Below, piece after piece: positions 6,145 to 12,641 of a DNA stretch of 16,590 bases. Position numbers and translations under genes: made by a program. The notes beneath the pieces were generated by a model. The model did not search any database. It saw nothing but the letters and a program-made list of their open reading frames with translations, and was not told where the DNA came from. Source of the stretch: Geminicoccaceae bacterium (GTDB lineage Bacteria; Pseudomonadota; Alphaproteobacteria; Geminicoccales; Geminicoccaceae); contig JAPJRA010000019.1 in the NCBI GenBank assembly GCA_030824835.1, forward strand, positions 1 through 16,590, in the 5' to 3' direction. How positions within the stretch are numbered: position 1 is the stretch's first letter; each line of letters opens with the position of its first letter.

Positions 6145-6423
6145 ATGCGGTACGCAATATTAGCCCTAGGATTGATAGCATATATTGAGGTGTCGCCGGT
6201 CGGTGTTCAAAGTAGTTTAAACGGATACTCCTGTACAGAAGATTGCTCCGGTCATGAGGTCGGCTATAATTGGGCCGAACAAAACGATATAACCGATGAA
6301 AGTGATTGCAGCGGATACTCAAATTCTTTCATTGAAGGATGTTATGCTTACGTCGAAGAGGAAAGTGGCTCCTCTGGGTCTGACGACGGCTCTGATGATG
6401 AGAGCGAGGACGGTGAGGAGTAG
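6145..6423 (+). CDS. Small exported Cys-containing protein with acidic tail, function unknown
   Basis: A 92-residue product. Residues 1-24 look like an export signal (Arg2, then the hydrophobic 'YAILALGLIAYIEV'), with cleavage probably near Gly/Ser 20-24. The mature core has four cysteines in the pattern 'CTEDCSGHEVGYNWAEQN', then 'DESDCSGYSNSFIEGC'. This resembles, from memory, small uncharacterised alphaproteobacterial proteins with a CSGHxxGYxWAxxN motif. The cysteines could form two disulfides in the periplasm. The last ~20 residues are almost only Ser, Gly, Asp and Glu and may bind divalent cations. ATG 6145 has a weak GTGAGA at 6132-6137. The AT-rich 5' half contrasts with the neighbours, suggesting separate acquisition. 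Confidence 0.7.
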   Translation: MRYAILALGLIAYIEVSPVGVQSSLNGYSCTEDCSGHEVGYNWAEQNDITDESDCSGYSNSFIEGCYAYVEEESGSSGSDDGSDDESEDGEE

Positions 6424-6640
6424 CGGGACGCCCTCGTTGCAGGCTGCCCGGACGCCGCTGGCCGCCGATCTCGAGCTGGCGATACCGTCCCGGGCAGTCT
6501 GGTCCGTCCGCCGTCGGCATGTGGCCAGCGCGGCAAATTGGAGCGCGCTATCCCGGGCGGGCGCTCTGGCGCTGGCCCCAAGGCGGATGGGATGGTGCCA
6601 GGAGTAGCGCGGGCCACTCGCGGCCCCACCGATCGGCGGG

Positions 6641-7498
6641 CTACGGTCGTGCGCGGCCAGTGCCTGCGGCAGCTTCATGCGATCGACGCCGCTTCTTTGC
6701 CAGCATCTGCCTCATCCGTACCTCGGCACTGACCTTCAGCGCAGATGGGTCGGCCCCCACTGCCTTCAACGCATCTTCGATGGTCACAGCAGTGGCCACG
6801 GCCGACGGCGCCTTGACGCCTTCGGGTGGCTTCGACGCAGGCACGGGCGCGCCGAGGCAGGCGTCAACATCCTCTGGCCGGAAGCGAGAATGGCCGCCGG
6901 GAAGTCTGTACGCCCGCAGCGCACCGGCTGCCACCCAGCGCTCGATAGTCCGGGGTGTCACGCCGAGGCGCTTCGCGACTTCGGCTTTGGTCATGAGCAT
7001 ACGCACGGTCCCTTGGTCGATTGGTGCTGGTATCGCTGCAACGTGTTGTGGCTGTGGTTGCTCGATGGGTGGAGCAGCGCTTGGAGGGGGCACTCCCTGC
7101 GGTTTCGTCGGCGGGCGCCAATAGGTCGGCTCGCCGAGCCGATGGAGACCCTTGCGCACTCGCCGCAGGAACAACTTGTGCCGGAGCCAGTCGTTGGCGT
7201 TTTTTCGCTCTGCCGGCGTGGCCTTTGCCCATATCGCCAACGCTTCCTCGGCCGTGATGATCCGCGGCTCGTATGGCGTGTCGCTCTTACATTGGCCCCG
7301 CCTTCGGCCCGGAAGCAACTTCACCTTGGCAGGCGTTGGCTTGGGCTTGGCAAGGTAGGCGTCAACATCCTCGGGTCGGAATACCCAGCGCCCGGCCGGC
7401 GTGCGGTATGCCGGTATTTTGCCGGCATCCACCCACCGCAGGAGCTTGTGAATTGTGACGCCTAAGCGCTTGGCAGCCTGGCTACGGGCAATCAGCAT
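6641..7498 (-). CDS. Protein with two excisionase/MerR-type HTH domains
   Basis: A 285-residue product from ATG 7498, preceded by AGGTGG; GTG 7504 and 7507 are alternatives. Domain 1 (1-50) reads 'MLIARSQAAKRLGVTIHKLL' then 'RPEDVDAYLA'. Domain 2 (167-216) reads 'MLMTKAEVAKRLGVTPRTIE' then 'RPEDVDACLG'. Both are HTH_17-type DNA-binding folds with the same 'RTPAGRWVFRPEDVDA'-like wing, and both are preceded by Val-Arg-Met-Leu. Between them lies a basic helical linker (~85-125, 'NDWLRHKLFLRRVRKGLHRLG') and a Pro-rich hinge. The C-terminus is basic. Single-domain relatives act as excisionases or regulators; two domains could bridge two sites or bend DNA. It lies in the same element as alpA and int, suggesting control of excision, but this is inferred. 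Confidence 0.82.
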   Translation of the reverse strand: MLIARSQAAKRLGVTIHKLLRWVDAGKIPAYRTPAGRWVFRPEDVDAYLAKPKPTPAKVKLLPGRRRGQCKSDTPYEPRIITAEEALAIWAKATPAERKNANDWLRHKLFLRRVRKGLHRLGEPTYWRPPTKPQGVPPPSAAPPIEQPQPQHVAAIPAPIDQGTVRMLMTKAEVAKRLGVTPRTIERWVAAGALRAYRLPGGHSRFRPEDVDACLGAPVPASKPPEGVKAPSAVATAVTIEDALKAVGADPSALKVSAEVRMRQMLAKKRRRSHEAAAGTGRARP

Positions 7499-7514
7499 TC
7501 GCACCACCTATTGC

Positions 7515-7526
7515 GACGATGTCGTC
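7515..7526. promoter_or_regulatory. Palindrome in front of the tandem-HTH gene
   Basis: GACGATGTCGTC has perfect 5-bp arms and sits 17-28 bp upstream of the ATG at 7498 (minus strand). Its position between promoter and start would suit autorepression. One short palindrome can occur by chance. Confidence 0.3.
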
Positions 7527-7662
7527 AATGTCGGGCGATTTATTCCAACACAGGATATCGCACAACAATCAAAACTGCCCGTGTGGTTTGTTTGTCGGGA
7601 GTGTTGTGTTTACCGTTACGACAATCAATACAAGGCTATGTTAGGGTAGTGGAAAATAATAT

Positions 7663-7690
7663 TTGACGCCAGTTAGAATTGCGTTAATTT
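7663..7690 (+). promoter_or_regulatory. Sigma70-like promoter of the gene at 7764
   Basis: TTGACG (7663-7668) and TAATTT (7685-7690) are separated by 16 bp inside an AT-rich divergent intergenic region. Transcription would start near 7697, just ahead of the hairpin at 7705-7737 and the gene at 7764. Confidence 0.45.
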
Positions 7691-7704
7691 TGCTGATCCT
7701 AAGC

Positions 7705-7737
7705 GCCCGCCGGTGTGCGGCTAACACTCCGGCGGGC
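7705..7737 (+). other. Strong hairpin in the 5' leader of the gene at 7764
   Basis: GCCCGCCGG pairs perfectly with CCGGCGGGC, and an inner GTGT/ACAC can extend it. No T-run follows, so it is not a classic terminator. It ends 14 nt before the AGAGGA ribosome binding site (7751-7756), consistent with a leader structure affecting stability or translation. Confidence 0.45.
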
Positions 7738-7763
7738 TGGCCCACACAGCAGAGGATGCTGCT

Positions 7764-8165
7764 ATGCATGCCACGATCGAGAATACAGTGCGTACGGGCG
7801 CAGAGCGAGTGTTGCGCGACCTCGCGGCCAACATTCGGGTGCAGGATGCCCTAGAGGCCGCGGCAGCGGGTGGCGATGCCACCGCGGCCCGGAAGGAGCG
7901 CAAGCTAGCCGCCGCACGCCACGCGATCGAGGCGCGCCTGCTGGCCAAGGCGCCCAGCTCGCCCAGCACCGCAGTAGCGGTGGCCATCGTCAACGCGGCG
8001 CAAATGGATCGCTACCTCACGAGCGACGACTGCGAAGCGACCGCCGAACCCAAAGGTGTCGCCCCGGCGCTCTGGGCGCTCATCCGCAGCGCCGTCGAGC
8101 CCGTCATTCGAGCCGGTTCGCCTGAACTGGAGCAGATTGTGGATTGGTATTTGCCCGCGGTGTGA
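7764..8165 (+). CDS. Helical hypothetical protein next to int
   Basis: A 133-residue product with AGAGGA (7751-7756) placed 7 bp before the ATG. The sequence predicts almost wholly helical: 'IENTVRTGAERVLRDLAANI', an Ala-rich basic middle ('ARKERKLAAARHAIEARLL'), and an end with 'ALWALIRSAVEPVI' and 'ELEQIVDWYLP'. There is no signal peptide, membrane span or enzyme motif. I do not recognise it. It converges with int, and the two share the hairpin at 8192-8211 as a two-way terminator. As the gene nearest the integrase it may serve the element, but no function should be assigned. Confidence 0.65.
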   Translation: MHATIENTVRTGAERVLRDLAANIRVQDALEAAAAGGDATAARKERKLAAARHAIEARLLAKAPSSPSTAVAVAIVNAAQMDRYLTSDDCEATAEPKGVAPALWALIRSAVEPVIRAGSPELEQIVDWYLPAV

Positions 8166-8191
8166 CCGCTCAAGCACCCGATAACGCGAAA

Positions 8192-8211
8192 GGGGCGCCG
8201 CAAGGCGCCCC
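8192..8211 (-). terminator. Terminator between converging genes, stronger for int
   Basis: GGGGCGCC-GCAA-GGCGCCCC is a perfect 8-bp stem. Read on the minus strand it is followed by TTT, and it lies 30 bp beyond the int stop codon, fitting an intrinsic terminator for int. On the plus strand no T-run follows, but it may still stop transcripts of the gene ending at 8165. Confidence 0.7.
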
Positions 8212-8241
8212 AATGCATTGCAGACAACGGCGGCCGGTGCC

Positions 8242-9498
8242 CTACGCCGTCTCGCGCCGGATCGGCACCACCTTGGATGTCTCGCCCTGGACGAGGGCCA
8301 TGACATGCTCCGCCCAGCGGTCCATGGCTTGGCGCTTCTCCACGGCATAGGTCGCCCGGTTGTAGACGCCCGCGACGCCCGCCTTGTGGCCGCTGATGTG
8401 GTTGACGACGGCCTCTATCACGTGCGGCTGGACGCCGAGCTCCGCCATGCCGGTGACGGCCGTGCGCCGAAGATCGTGCAGCACCCAGGGCCGTGGCCTG
8501 TCGTCCGGACGGGGCGCCTCCGCCGCTTCCAGCGGTCGGCCAATCCGGTCCGCGGCCTTCTGACGTGCGATGCGACTGTCCAGGCGACCCTTGCAGCGCG
8601 ACCATGCAGCAAAAGGCCCATCGCCTTCGCCGAACAGTAAATCTCGTCCCTCGCGCCGCTCCACAGCTGCAAGGATCGCCAGCGCCGCATCGGATAGCGG
8701 GACATCATGCGGCCGACCATTCTTCGTTCTGGCGCCCGGCAGCGACCAGAGAGCGCGCTCAAAGTTTAGCTCCGACCACGCCATGCCAGCCACTTCCTCG
8801 CGGCGCTGGCCAGTCAGCATCAGAAGGCGCACGACGCGGCCATGGTTGTTCTCGGCGCACGCCCACCAGATCGCGCGCAACTCGTCCGCCGTAAGCACGC
8901 GCTCGCGGGGCTTCTCCTCGCGCTTGTTCGTCCCGGTGACGGGGTTGATTTCCAGCCAGCCCTCGCTGATCGACCATCGGAACAGGGCCGATAGCTGGGC
9001 TCGCGCCCTGTTGGCCGCCACCGGCCCGCTCACCTGGGCGATCTCCGAAAGACGCGCCGCGACCTGACCACGCGTGATCCCGGCCAGAGGCAGGGCATGT
9101 AGCGTCGCCCAGTGCGTTTCGAGCGCCCGCCGCGTCTCGACCTGGGTGCGAACCTTCTGCTCGGGCACGCGGTCGGCAACGTAGCGAGCGACGGCCCGGC
9201 CAAGGGTCACAGCCGTTCGATCCACGGCCTTGGCGGCCAGCGGATCACTGCCCTTGATCACGTCACCCTTACGAGCGCGGGCGATCTCGCGTGCCGCGGT
9301 GAGCGACAGGGTAGGGAAGTCGCCGATGGTCATACGCCGCTCGCGACCCTGGGCGGTGTAGCGTAGCACGAAGGCGCGATGGCCGCCGGCCGTGATCCGC
9401 ACGCCGAGCCCGCGCTCCTGCGTGTCCCACTCGACCCGGTTCCCGCTAGCTGGCGGGTCCATGGCGCGGATGAACTGCGGCGACAGATTGCGTGGCAT
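8242..9498 (-). CDS. int: P4-type tyrosine site-specific integrase
   Basis: A 418-residue recombinase. The N-terminus (~5-85) is the DUF4102-type arm-binding domain ('RGLGVRITAGGHRAFVLRY', 'MTIGDFPTLSLTAAREIA'), followed by a SAM-like core-binding domain (~95-195) and the catalytic domain. Catalytic residues are Arg232 ('TGQRREEV'), Lys259 ('TKNGRPH'), His341 and Arg344 ('HDLRRT'), His367/His371 ('NHISGHKAG') and nucleophile Tyr379 ('VYNR'). All are present, so the enzyme is probably active. ATG 9498 is preferred because the family's 'MPRNLS...' start aligns there; ATG 9531 would add 11 residues encoded by repeat DNA. The gene reads inward from the tRNA-Pro fragment at 9665-9713, its likely target. 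Confidence 0.92.
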   Translation of the reverse strand: MPRNLSPQFIRAMDPPASGNRVEWDTQERGLGVRITAGGHRAFVLRYTAQGRERRMTIGDFPTLSLTAAREIARARKGDVIKGSDPLAAKAVDRTAVTLGRAVARYVADRVPEQKVRTQVETRRALETHWATLHALPLAGITRGQVAARLSEIAQVSGPVAANRARAQLSALFRWSISEGWLEINPVTGTNKREEKPRERVLTADELRAIWWACAENNHGRVVRLLMLTGQRREEVAGMAWSELNFERALWSLPGARTKNGRPHDVPLSDAALAILAAVERREGRDLLFGEGDGPFAAWSRCKGRLDSRIARQKAADRIGRPLEAAEAPRPDDRPRPWVLHDLRRTAVTGMAELGVQPHVIEAVVNHISGHKAGVAGVYNRATYAVEKRQAMDRWAEHVMALVQGETSKVVPIRRETA

Positions 9499-9509
9499 CG
9501 ATCGATCTC

Positions 9510-9641
9510 GTGTCCGTCCTGTGTCCGTCATTGACGGACACCGATGGGTCGTGTCCGTACATCATCGGCAACCATTAGAGAGAGGGGCTTGATAAAAAGT
9601 CAACAAGAACAGGTGTTTCGTCAATCGCTGGCAACGGACAC
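9510..9641. repeat. Five copies of GTGTCCGT between int and att, likely arm-type sites
   Basis: GTGTCCGT occurs at 9510-9517, 9521-9528 and 9551-9558, and its complement ACGGACAC at 9534-9541 and 9634-9641. The second and fourth copies form a perfect 9-bp inverted repeat around ATT (9521-9541). The cluster lies in front of int, with the last copy 23 bp from the att core. Arm sites for integrase or binding sites for an excisionase are the natural reading; int autoregulation is also possible. Confidence 0.65.
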
Positions 9642-9664
9642 GAATGCGCGCAAGCGGTCGCTCG

Positions 9665-9713
9665 CAGTCTGGGGGACTGGGGGTCCCGGGTTCAAATCCC
9701 GGCGCTCCGACCA
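9665..9713 (+). other. Attachment site: displaced 3' half of a tRNA-Pro(GGG) gene
   Basis: The sequence contains an anticodon arm (stem CAGT/ACTG, loop CTGGGGG, anticodon GGG at 9671-9673), a variable loop, a T-arm with CCGGG-TTCAAAT-CCCGG (9686-9702), acceptor strand CGCTCCG (9703-9709), discriminator A and encoded CCA (9711-9713). G72 and A73 fit bacterial tRNA-Pro, which has the rare C1-G72 pair. No D-arm or 5' acceptor strand (CGGAGCG) precedes it, so it cannot make a tRNA. Identity seems to begin at the anticodon stem, the usual crossover zone for tyrosine integrases. Confidence 0.85.
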
Positions 9714-9752
9714 ATCAAATCAGCGGGTTATCTCGCTTTCGTCCTATCCGCC

Positions 9753-9778
9753 GCTTCCCAGATTTCGAATTGGGAAGC
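9753..9778 (+). terminator. Hairpin downstream of the tRNA-Pro fragment
   Basis: GCTTCCCA and TGGGAAGC are perfect 8-bp arms around a 10-nt loop that can pair further (ATT/AAT). It lies 40 bp after the CCA end and probably was the transcription terminator of the tRNA-Pro gene before the element inserted. No T-run follows, so this is moderate evidence only. Confidence 0.4.
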
Positions 9779-9838
9779 AGCGTGGACGATTCTTGCTCAA
9801 GACAGGGCAGCGTCAGGCCTAAGCCGACAGCGCGGCCA

Positions 9839-10114
9839 CTACCGCCCTACGCCCGGCATCCGCACCGCGTCCCCGATCCGGTTGCCGCAGCGCTGGCAGC
9901 ACAGCCTCGCCTCGACCTCGACTAGGCGCTGATGCTCGGATTCACCGTTGATGGGCTGCGACAGCCAGATCGAGGTGCTGTGACGGCAGGCACCGCAGAT
10001 AGGCATCAGCTCGGATGACGGTGTAGATTGCCGGGCCGCAGGACAAACTGTGATCCGAGCACATGCGTAGTTGGCCCACTCGTCTCGTGAGGCAATCCGG
10101 CGCAGCGCCACCAT
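9839..10114 (-). CDS. Small protein with cysteine pairs (zinc-ribbon-like), function unknown
   Basis: A 91-residue product from ATG 10114, with AGAGG about 12 nt upstream; ATG 10195 would extend it by 27 residues towards the divergent RTX gene. Two CxxC-type pairs are present, 'PICGACRHST' (about 39-42) and 'LCCQRCGNRIG' (about 71-75), a spacing that could bind zinc. The middle ('WLSQPINGESEHQRLVEVEARL') looks like beta strands between the ribbons. It appears to be a chromosomal gene just outside the element. I do not know the family; the residue pattern, not homology, is the reason for calling it coding. Confidence 0.5.
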   Translation of the reverse strand: MVALRRIASRDEWANYACARITVCPAARQSTPSSELMPICGACRHSTSIWLSQPINGESEHQRLVEVEARLCCQRCGNRIGDAVRMPGVGR

Positions 10115-10198
10115 CCGATGGCATCGCCTCTGGTCGGGGCGTGCGTCGCGGCCTAGAGCAGACCCGAAGGCAGTGATATTCGCCTCAGGGGGCATACG

Positions 10199-12229
10199 AT
10201 GGCATATTTGACCGTGACCACTCAAGCTGATGTCGTCGATCCGGGTGATGGCCAGCTCAGCCTGCGTGAGGCGGTGGCGCAGGCCAACGCGACCGCCAGC
10301 GCCGATTATATCAAGTTCGTGCTGACGCTGGAGGGGCAGACGCTGGTGCTCACGGGAGGTGAACTGGTGGTCTCCCAGGACCTCACGATCGACGGCGACC
10401 GCAACCACGACGGCAATACCGTGACCCTCGACGGGAACGCTAGCGGGCGAATCATCAGCATTGTCGGCAGCAGTACGGATGTGAATCTGCGAAACCTCAC
10501 TCTTGCTAACGGATACTCCGGCGTTGCGGCGGCCAATGGTGGGGCAATTCTGCTTGACGGAGGCGCCCTGACGACGGTCGGCACCACAATTCGTGACTCA
10601 GGTGCTGGCTATGGCAGCGAAGGCGGCGCGATCTATGCAGCCAAGGGTAGCAAGATTAGTATAATCGGCAGTTCGATTACCGGAAATAGTGCGGATCACG
10701 GAGGCGGCGCCATCAGCGCAGCGCAAAATGTCAGTCTGGATATCCGAGATAGCGATATTTCTCATAATAGGTCTTTCTATAGCGGAAGTCCTGGGTTGCA
10801 AATGGACGCTGGAAGTCTATTAAATTTAGAGAACAGCAATGTATCAGTAAATATATCTACCTATTACTGCCATGGAGGAGGAGTATATTTGAATGGAGCC
10901 GTGGCACAGATCAGCAGAAGTACTATTTCTTTTAATTACACGTCAGGAGGTGGTGGCATAGTTGTATCTAATGGCCATATAAGTATATCTAATAGTACTA
11001 TTGCCAATAACAACACTGGTGATCCAGATAGCGATACACATGGCGGTGGACTGATATTATATAGAAGTACAACGAACATTGTAAATTCTACTATCGCATT
11101 TAATGGGGCATTCGCTCAATATGCTAAGTCATCTGGCGGCGGCATATTTTTAGATCCGAGCAGTCAAATGGCGATCTCTAATTCGATTGTTATTGGCAAC
11201 ATTGCTAGGATTTACCCTGTTGGCTCTGGAACAGATCCTGATATCGAAGGGACTATTACCTTTAGCAACGGCCACAATATTTTCGGAAGCGACGTGAAGG
11301 GCAATGCTCCGGGCGACCGCGAGAAGGTAGCGACCAATTTAGTCTTGGCAGGTCCGCTCACGTCGACCGGTATCGTGCCGCTCAAGAACAACGTCACCAA
11401 CCCCGCCCTCTCCGCCGCCGACCCGATCTCAGCCAGCAGCTTCGGCCAGCTTGGCACCACCAAGCGCCCGCTGCCCGCCGGCAGCTTGCCCGACATCGGA
11501 TCGATAGAGATCGAGCAGCGGCTTTCCACGAGCCCCACCGTCAACAACGACGTGCTGGCTGGCAGCAGCGCCGCCAACAACCTGTCGGCTCTGGCCGGCA
11601 ACGATCTGCTCAAGGGGCAGGGCGGCAACGACACCCTGAACGGCAACGACGGCAGTGACGTGTTGGACGGCGGCCTTGGCAACGACAAGCTCAACGGTGG
11701 CGCCGGCATGGACATCGCGACCTTCGCCGGCAGCACGGCGGTCGTGGTCGACCTCACGGCCAAACCGGCCACCGCCAGGCGCGGCGGCGAGATCGACCAG
11801 CTTTCCTCCATCGAAGGTATCATCGGCTCGGACAAGGCCGACACGTTCAAGGGTGACGGCCAGAACAACGAGTTCCAGAGCGGCCTCGGCAAGGATGTCG
11901 CCACCGGCGGCGCCGGCCGCGACCTCTACGCGTTCCGCACTGTCCAGGAGAGCCCGCCGGGAAGCGGCCGCGACGTCATCAAGGACTTCGTACCCGGCCA
12001 GGACGTGATCGACGTCGCCAACATCGACGCCGACGAGACCATCCCCGGCCAGCAGAGCTTCCGCTGGGTCGGCAAGGCCACGCTGACCGGGGCGGCGCAG
12101 CTCGGCTACTACGTCGCAGGCGGCAACACGATCGTTCGTGCCAGCACCACCGACGCCGACGCCGCGGCCGAAGTGGAAATCCAGCTCAGCGGCGTGAAGG
12201 TACTGACGCCGGCTGACTTCCGATTCTGA
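10199..12229 (+). CDS. Secreted right-handed beta-helix protein with RTX repeats (type I secretion substrate)
   Basis: A 676-residue product; CAGGGGG (10186-10192) precedes the ATG. There is no N-terminal signal peptide. Residues ~4-30 form a CSLREA-like opening ('VVDPGDGQLSLREAVAQAN'). Residues ~50-370 are parallel beta-helix turns full of 'GGGAI', 'ISNSTI' and 'NSTIAFN' units. Residues ~450-580 carry RTX-type calcium-binding nonapeptides ('GGNDTLNGNDGSDVLDGG', 'GGAGRDLYAF'). Residues ~583-676 resemble the serralysin-type C-terminal region ending 'LTPADFRF', the usual uncleaved ABC-exporter signal. No exporter genes are nearby. The segment ~10640-11290 is much richer in A and T than the flanks, suggesting exchange or import of the beta-helix middle. 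Adhesion or polysaccharide binding or cleavage is possible; no catalytic site is identified. Confidence 0.88.
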   Translation: MAYLTVTTQADVVDPGDGQLSLREAVAQANATASADYIKFVLTLEGQTLVLTGGELVVSQDLTIDGDRNHDGNTVTLDGNASGRIISIVGSSTDVNLRNLTLANGYSGVAAANGGAILLDGGALTTVGTTIRDSGAGYGSEGGAIYAAKGSKISIIGSSITGNSADHGGGAISAAQNVSLDIRDSDISHNRSFYSGSPGLQMDAGSLLNLENSNVSVNISTYYCHGGGVYLNGAVAQISRSTISFNYTSGGGGIVVSNGHISISNSTIANNNTGDPDSDTHGGGLILYRSTTNIVNSTIAFNGAFAQYAKSSGGGIFLDPSSQMAISNSIVIGNIARIYPVGSGTDPDIEGTITFSNGHNIFGSDVKGNAPGDREKVATNLVLAGPLTSTGIVPLKNNVTNPALSAADPISASSFGQLGTTKRPLPAGSLPDIGSIEIEQRLSTSPTVNNDVLAGSSAANNLSALAGNDLLKGQGGNDTLNGNDGSDVLDGGLGNDKLNGGAGMDIATFAGSTAVVVDLTAKPATARRGGEIDQLSSIEGIIGSDKADTFKGDGQNNEFQSGLGKDVATGGAGRDLYAFRTVQESPPGSGRDVIKDFVPGQDVIDVANIDADETIPGQQSFRWVGKATLTGAAQLGYYVAGGNTIVRASTTDADAAAEVEIQLSGVKVLTPADFRF

Positions 12230-12275
12230 CGGGCACGCCATTCAATTGACGCAGGATGTGGTTCCCGCGCATGGT

Positions 12276-12307
12276 GCTGCCTCGCACTGTAAAACAGCGG
12301 AGGCAGC
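12276..12307 (+). promoter_or_regulatory. Hairpin that buries the ribosome binding site of the gene at 12308
   Basis: GCTGCCTC (12276-12283) pairs perfectly with GAGGCAGC (12300-12307), and an inner CTGT/ACAG stem closes an AAA loop. The 3' arm contains the GGAGG ribosome binding site (12299-12303) and ends at the base before the ATG. Folding would block translation unless opened. It could also be a weak terminator of the RTX gene, which ends 46 bp upstream. Confidence 0.5.
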
Positions 12308-12610
12308 ATGGCGCGTCTTGGGGCGCTCTCTGGACGTGGCGAGATCCTGATCGGTGGCGTTCACGGAGGACAGGTCAGCTACGCGATCGACGAGTGCCAC
12401 CATGGCGGCGTCGATGATCGCCACGGCCGGATCACGGGCGACGACGCGCTGCTCCGCGCGATCTGGGATCGCGCTGCCGACATACAGCTGCACTGCCCTG
12501 CCGGCTGCTTCGCGATCCATATGGGCAGCTACGTCGTGGGCCGGGGCTCGGCCGTGGTGACTGTAGGTGGACCACAATCAGCTGCCACTGCCGTGTTGGC
12601 TGCGGCGTAG
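12308..12610 (+). CDS. Hypothetical protein of 100 residues
   Basis: ATG 12308 follows GGAGG by 4 nt. The product begins 'MARLGALSGRGEILIGGVHG' and contains 'QVSYAIDECHHGGVDDRHGRITGDDALLRAIWDRAADIQL' and then 'CFAIHMGSYVVGRGSAVVTV'. Alternating Gly-rich beta-like segments with a central helix suggest a small folded cytoplasmic protein. There is no signal peptide or known motif. I do not recognise the family; balanced composition and a good ribosome binding site favour it over the minus-strand frame covering the same bases. Its start is enclosed by the hairpin at 12276-12307, suggesting translational control. Confidence 0.6.
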   Translation: MARLGALSGRGEILIGGVHGGQVSYAIDECHHGGVDDRHGRITGDDALLRAIWDRAADIQLHCPAGCFAIHMGSYVVGRGSAVVTVGGPQSAATAVLAAA

Positions 12611-12641
12611 ACGCTGACGGCTCGTACTTCTCAACAGCGGG

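Larger units (their letters stand above)
757..9713. mobile_element. Right-hand part of an integrative element (phage-satellite-like) in tRNA-Pro(GGG)
   Basis: The right boundary is the 3' half of a tRNA-Pro gene at 9665-9713, with a tyrosine integrase next to it reading inward. Because the tRNA fragment is on the plus strand, the element lies on its 5' side and the intact tRNA should be left of the window, so 757 is not a true end. Contents in order are alpA, a small coupled gene, repA, a small ORF, a terS-like gene, a control region with palindromes and iterons, a secreted small protein, a tandem-HTH protein, a helical protein and int. No capsid, tail, large terminase, relaxase or type IV secretion gene is seen. 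Satellite is the preferred reading, and a non-conjugative genomic island is the alternative. Confidence 0.6.

Noticed and set aside
8242..9531. Integrase start at ATG 9531
   Set aside because: The extra 11 residues are encoded by the octamer repeat DNA, have no good ribosome binding site and do not fit the usual integrase N-terminus; ATG 9498 is preferred, though 9531 is not excluded.
1..9664. A second copy of the tRNA-Pro att sequence or an intact tRNA on the left side
   Set aside because: I looked for the CGGAGCG acceptor strand with a D-arm and for the GGTTCAAATCCCGG block and found none, so the left end must lie outside the window.
11429..12241. 270-codon minus-strand frame opposite the RTX end
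   Set aside because: It is an antisense shadow of the Gly/Asp repeat codons, rich in Val, Ala and Gly without motifs; the plus-strand RTX and C-terminal secretion domain are certain.
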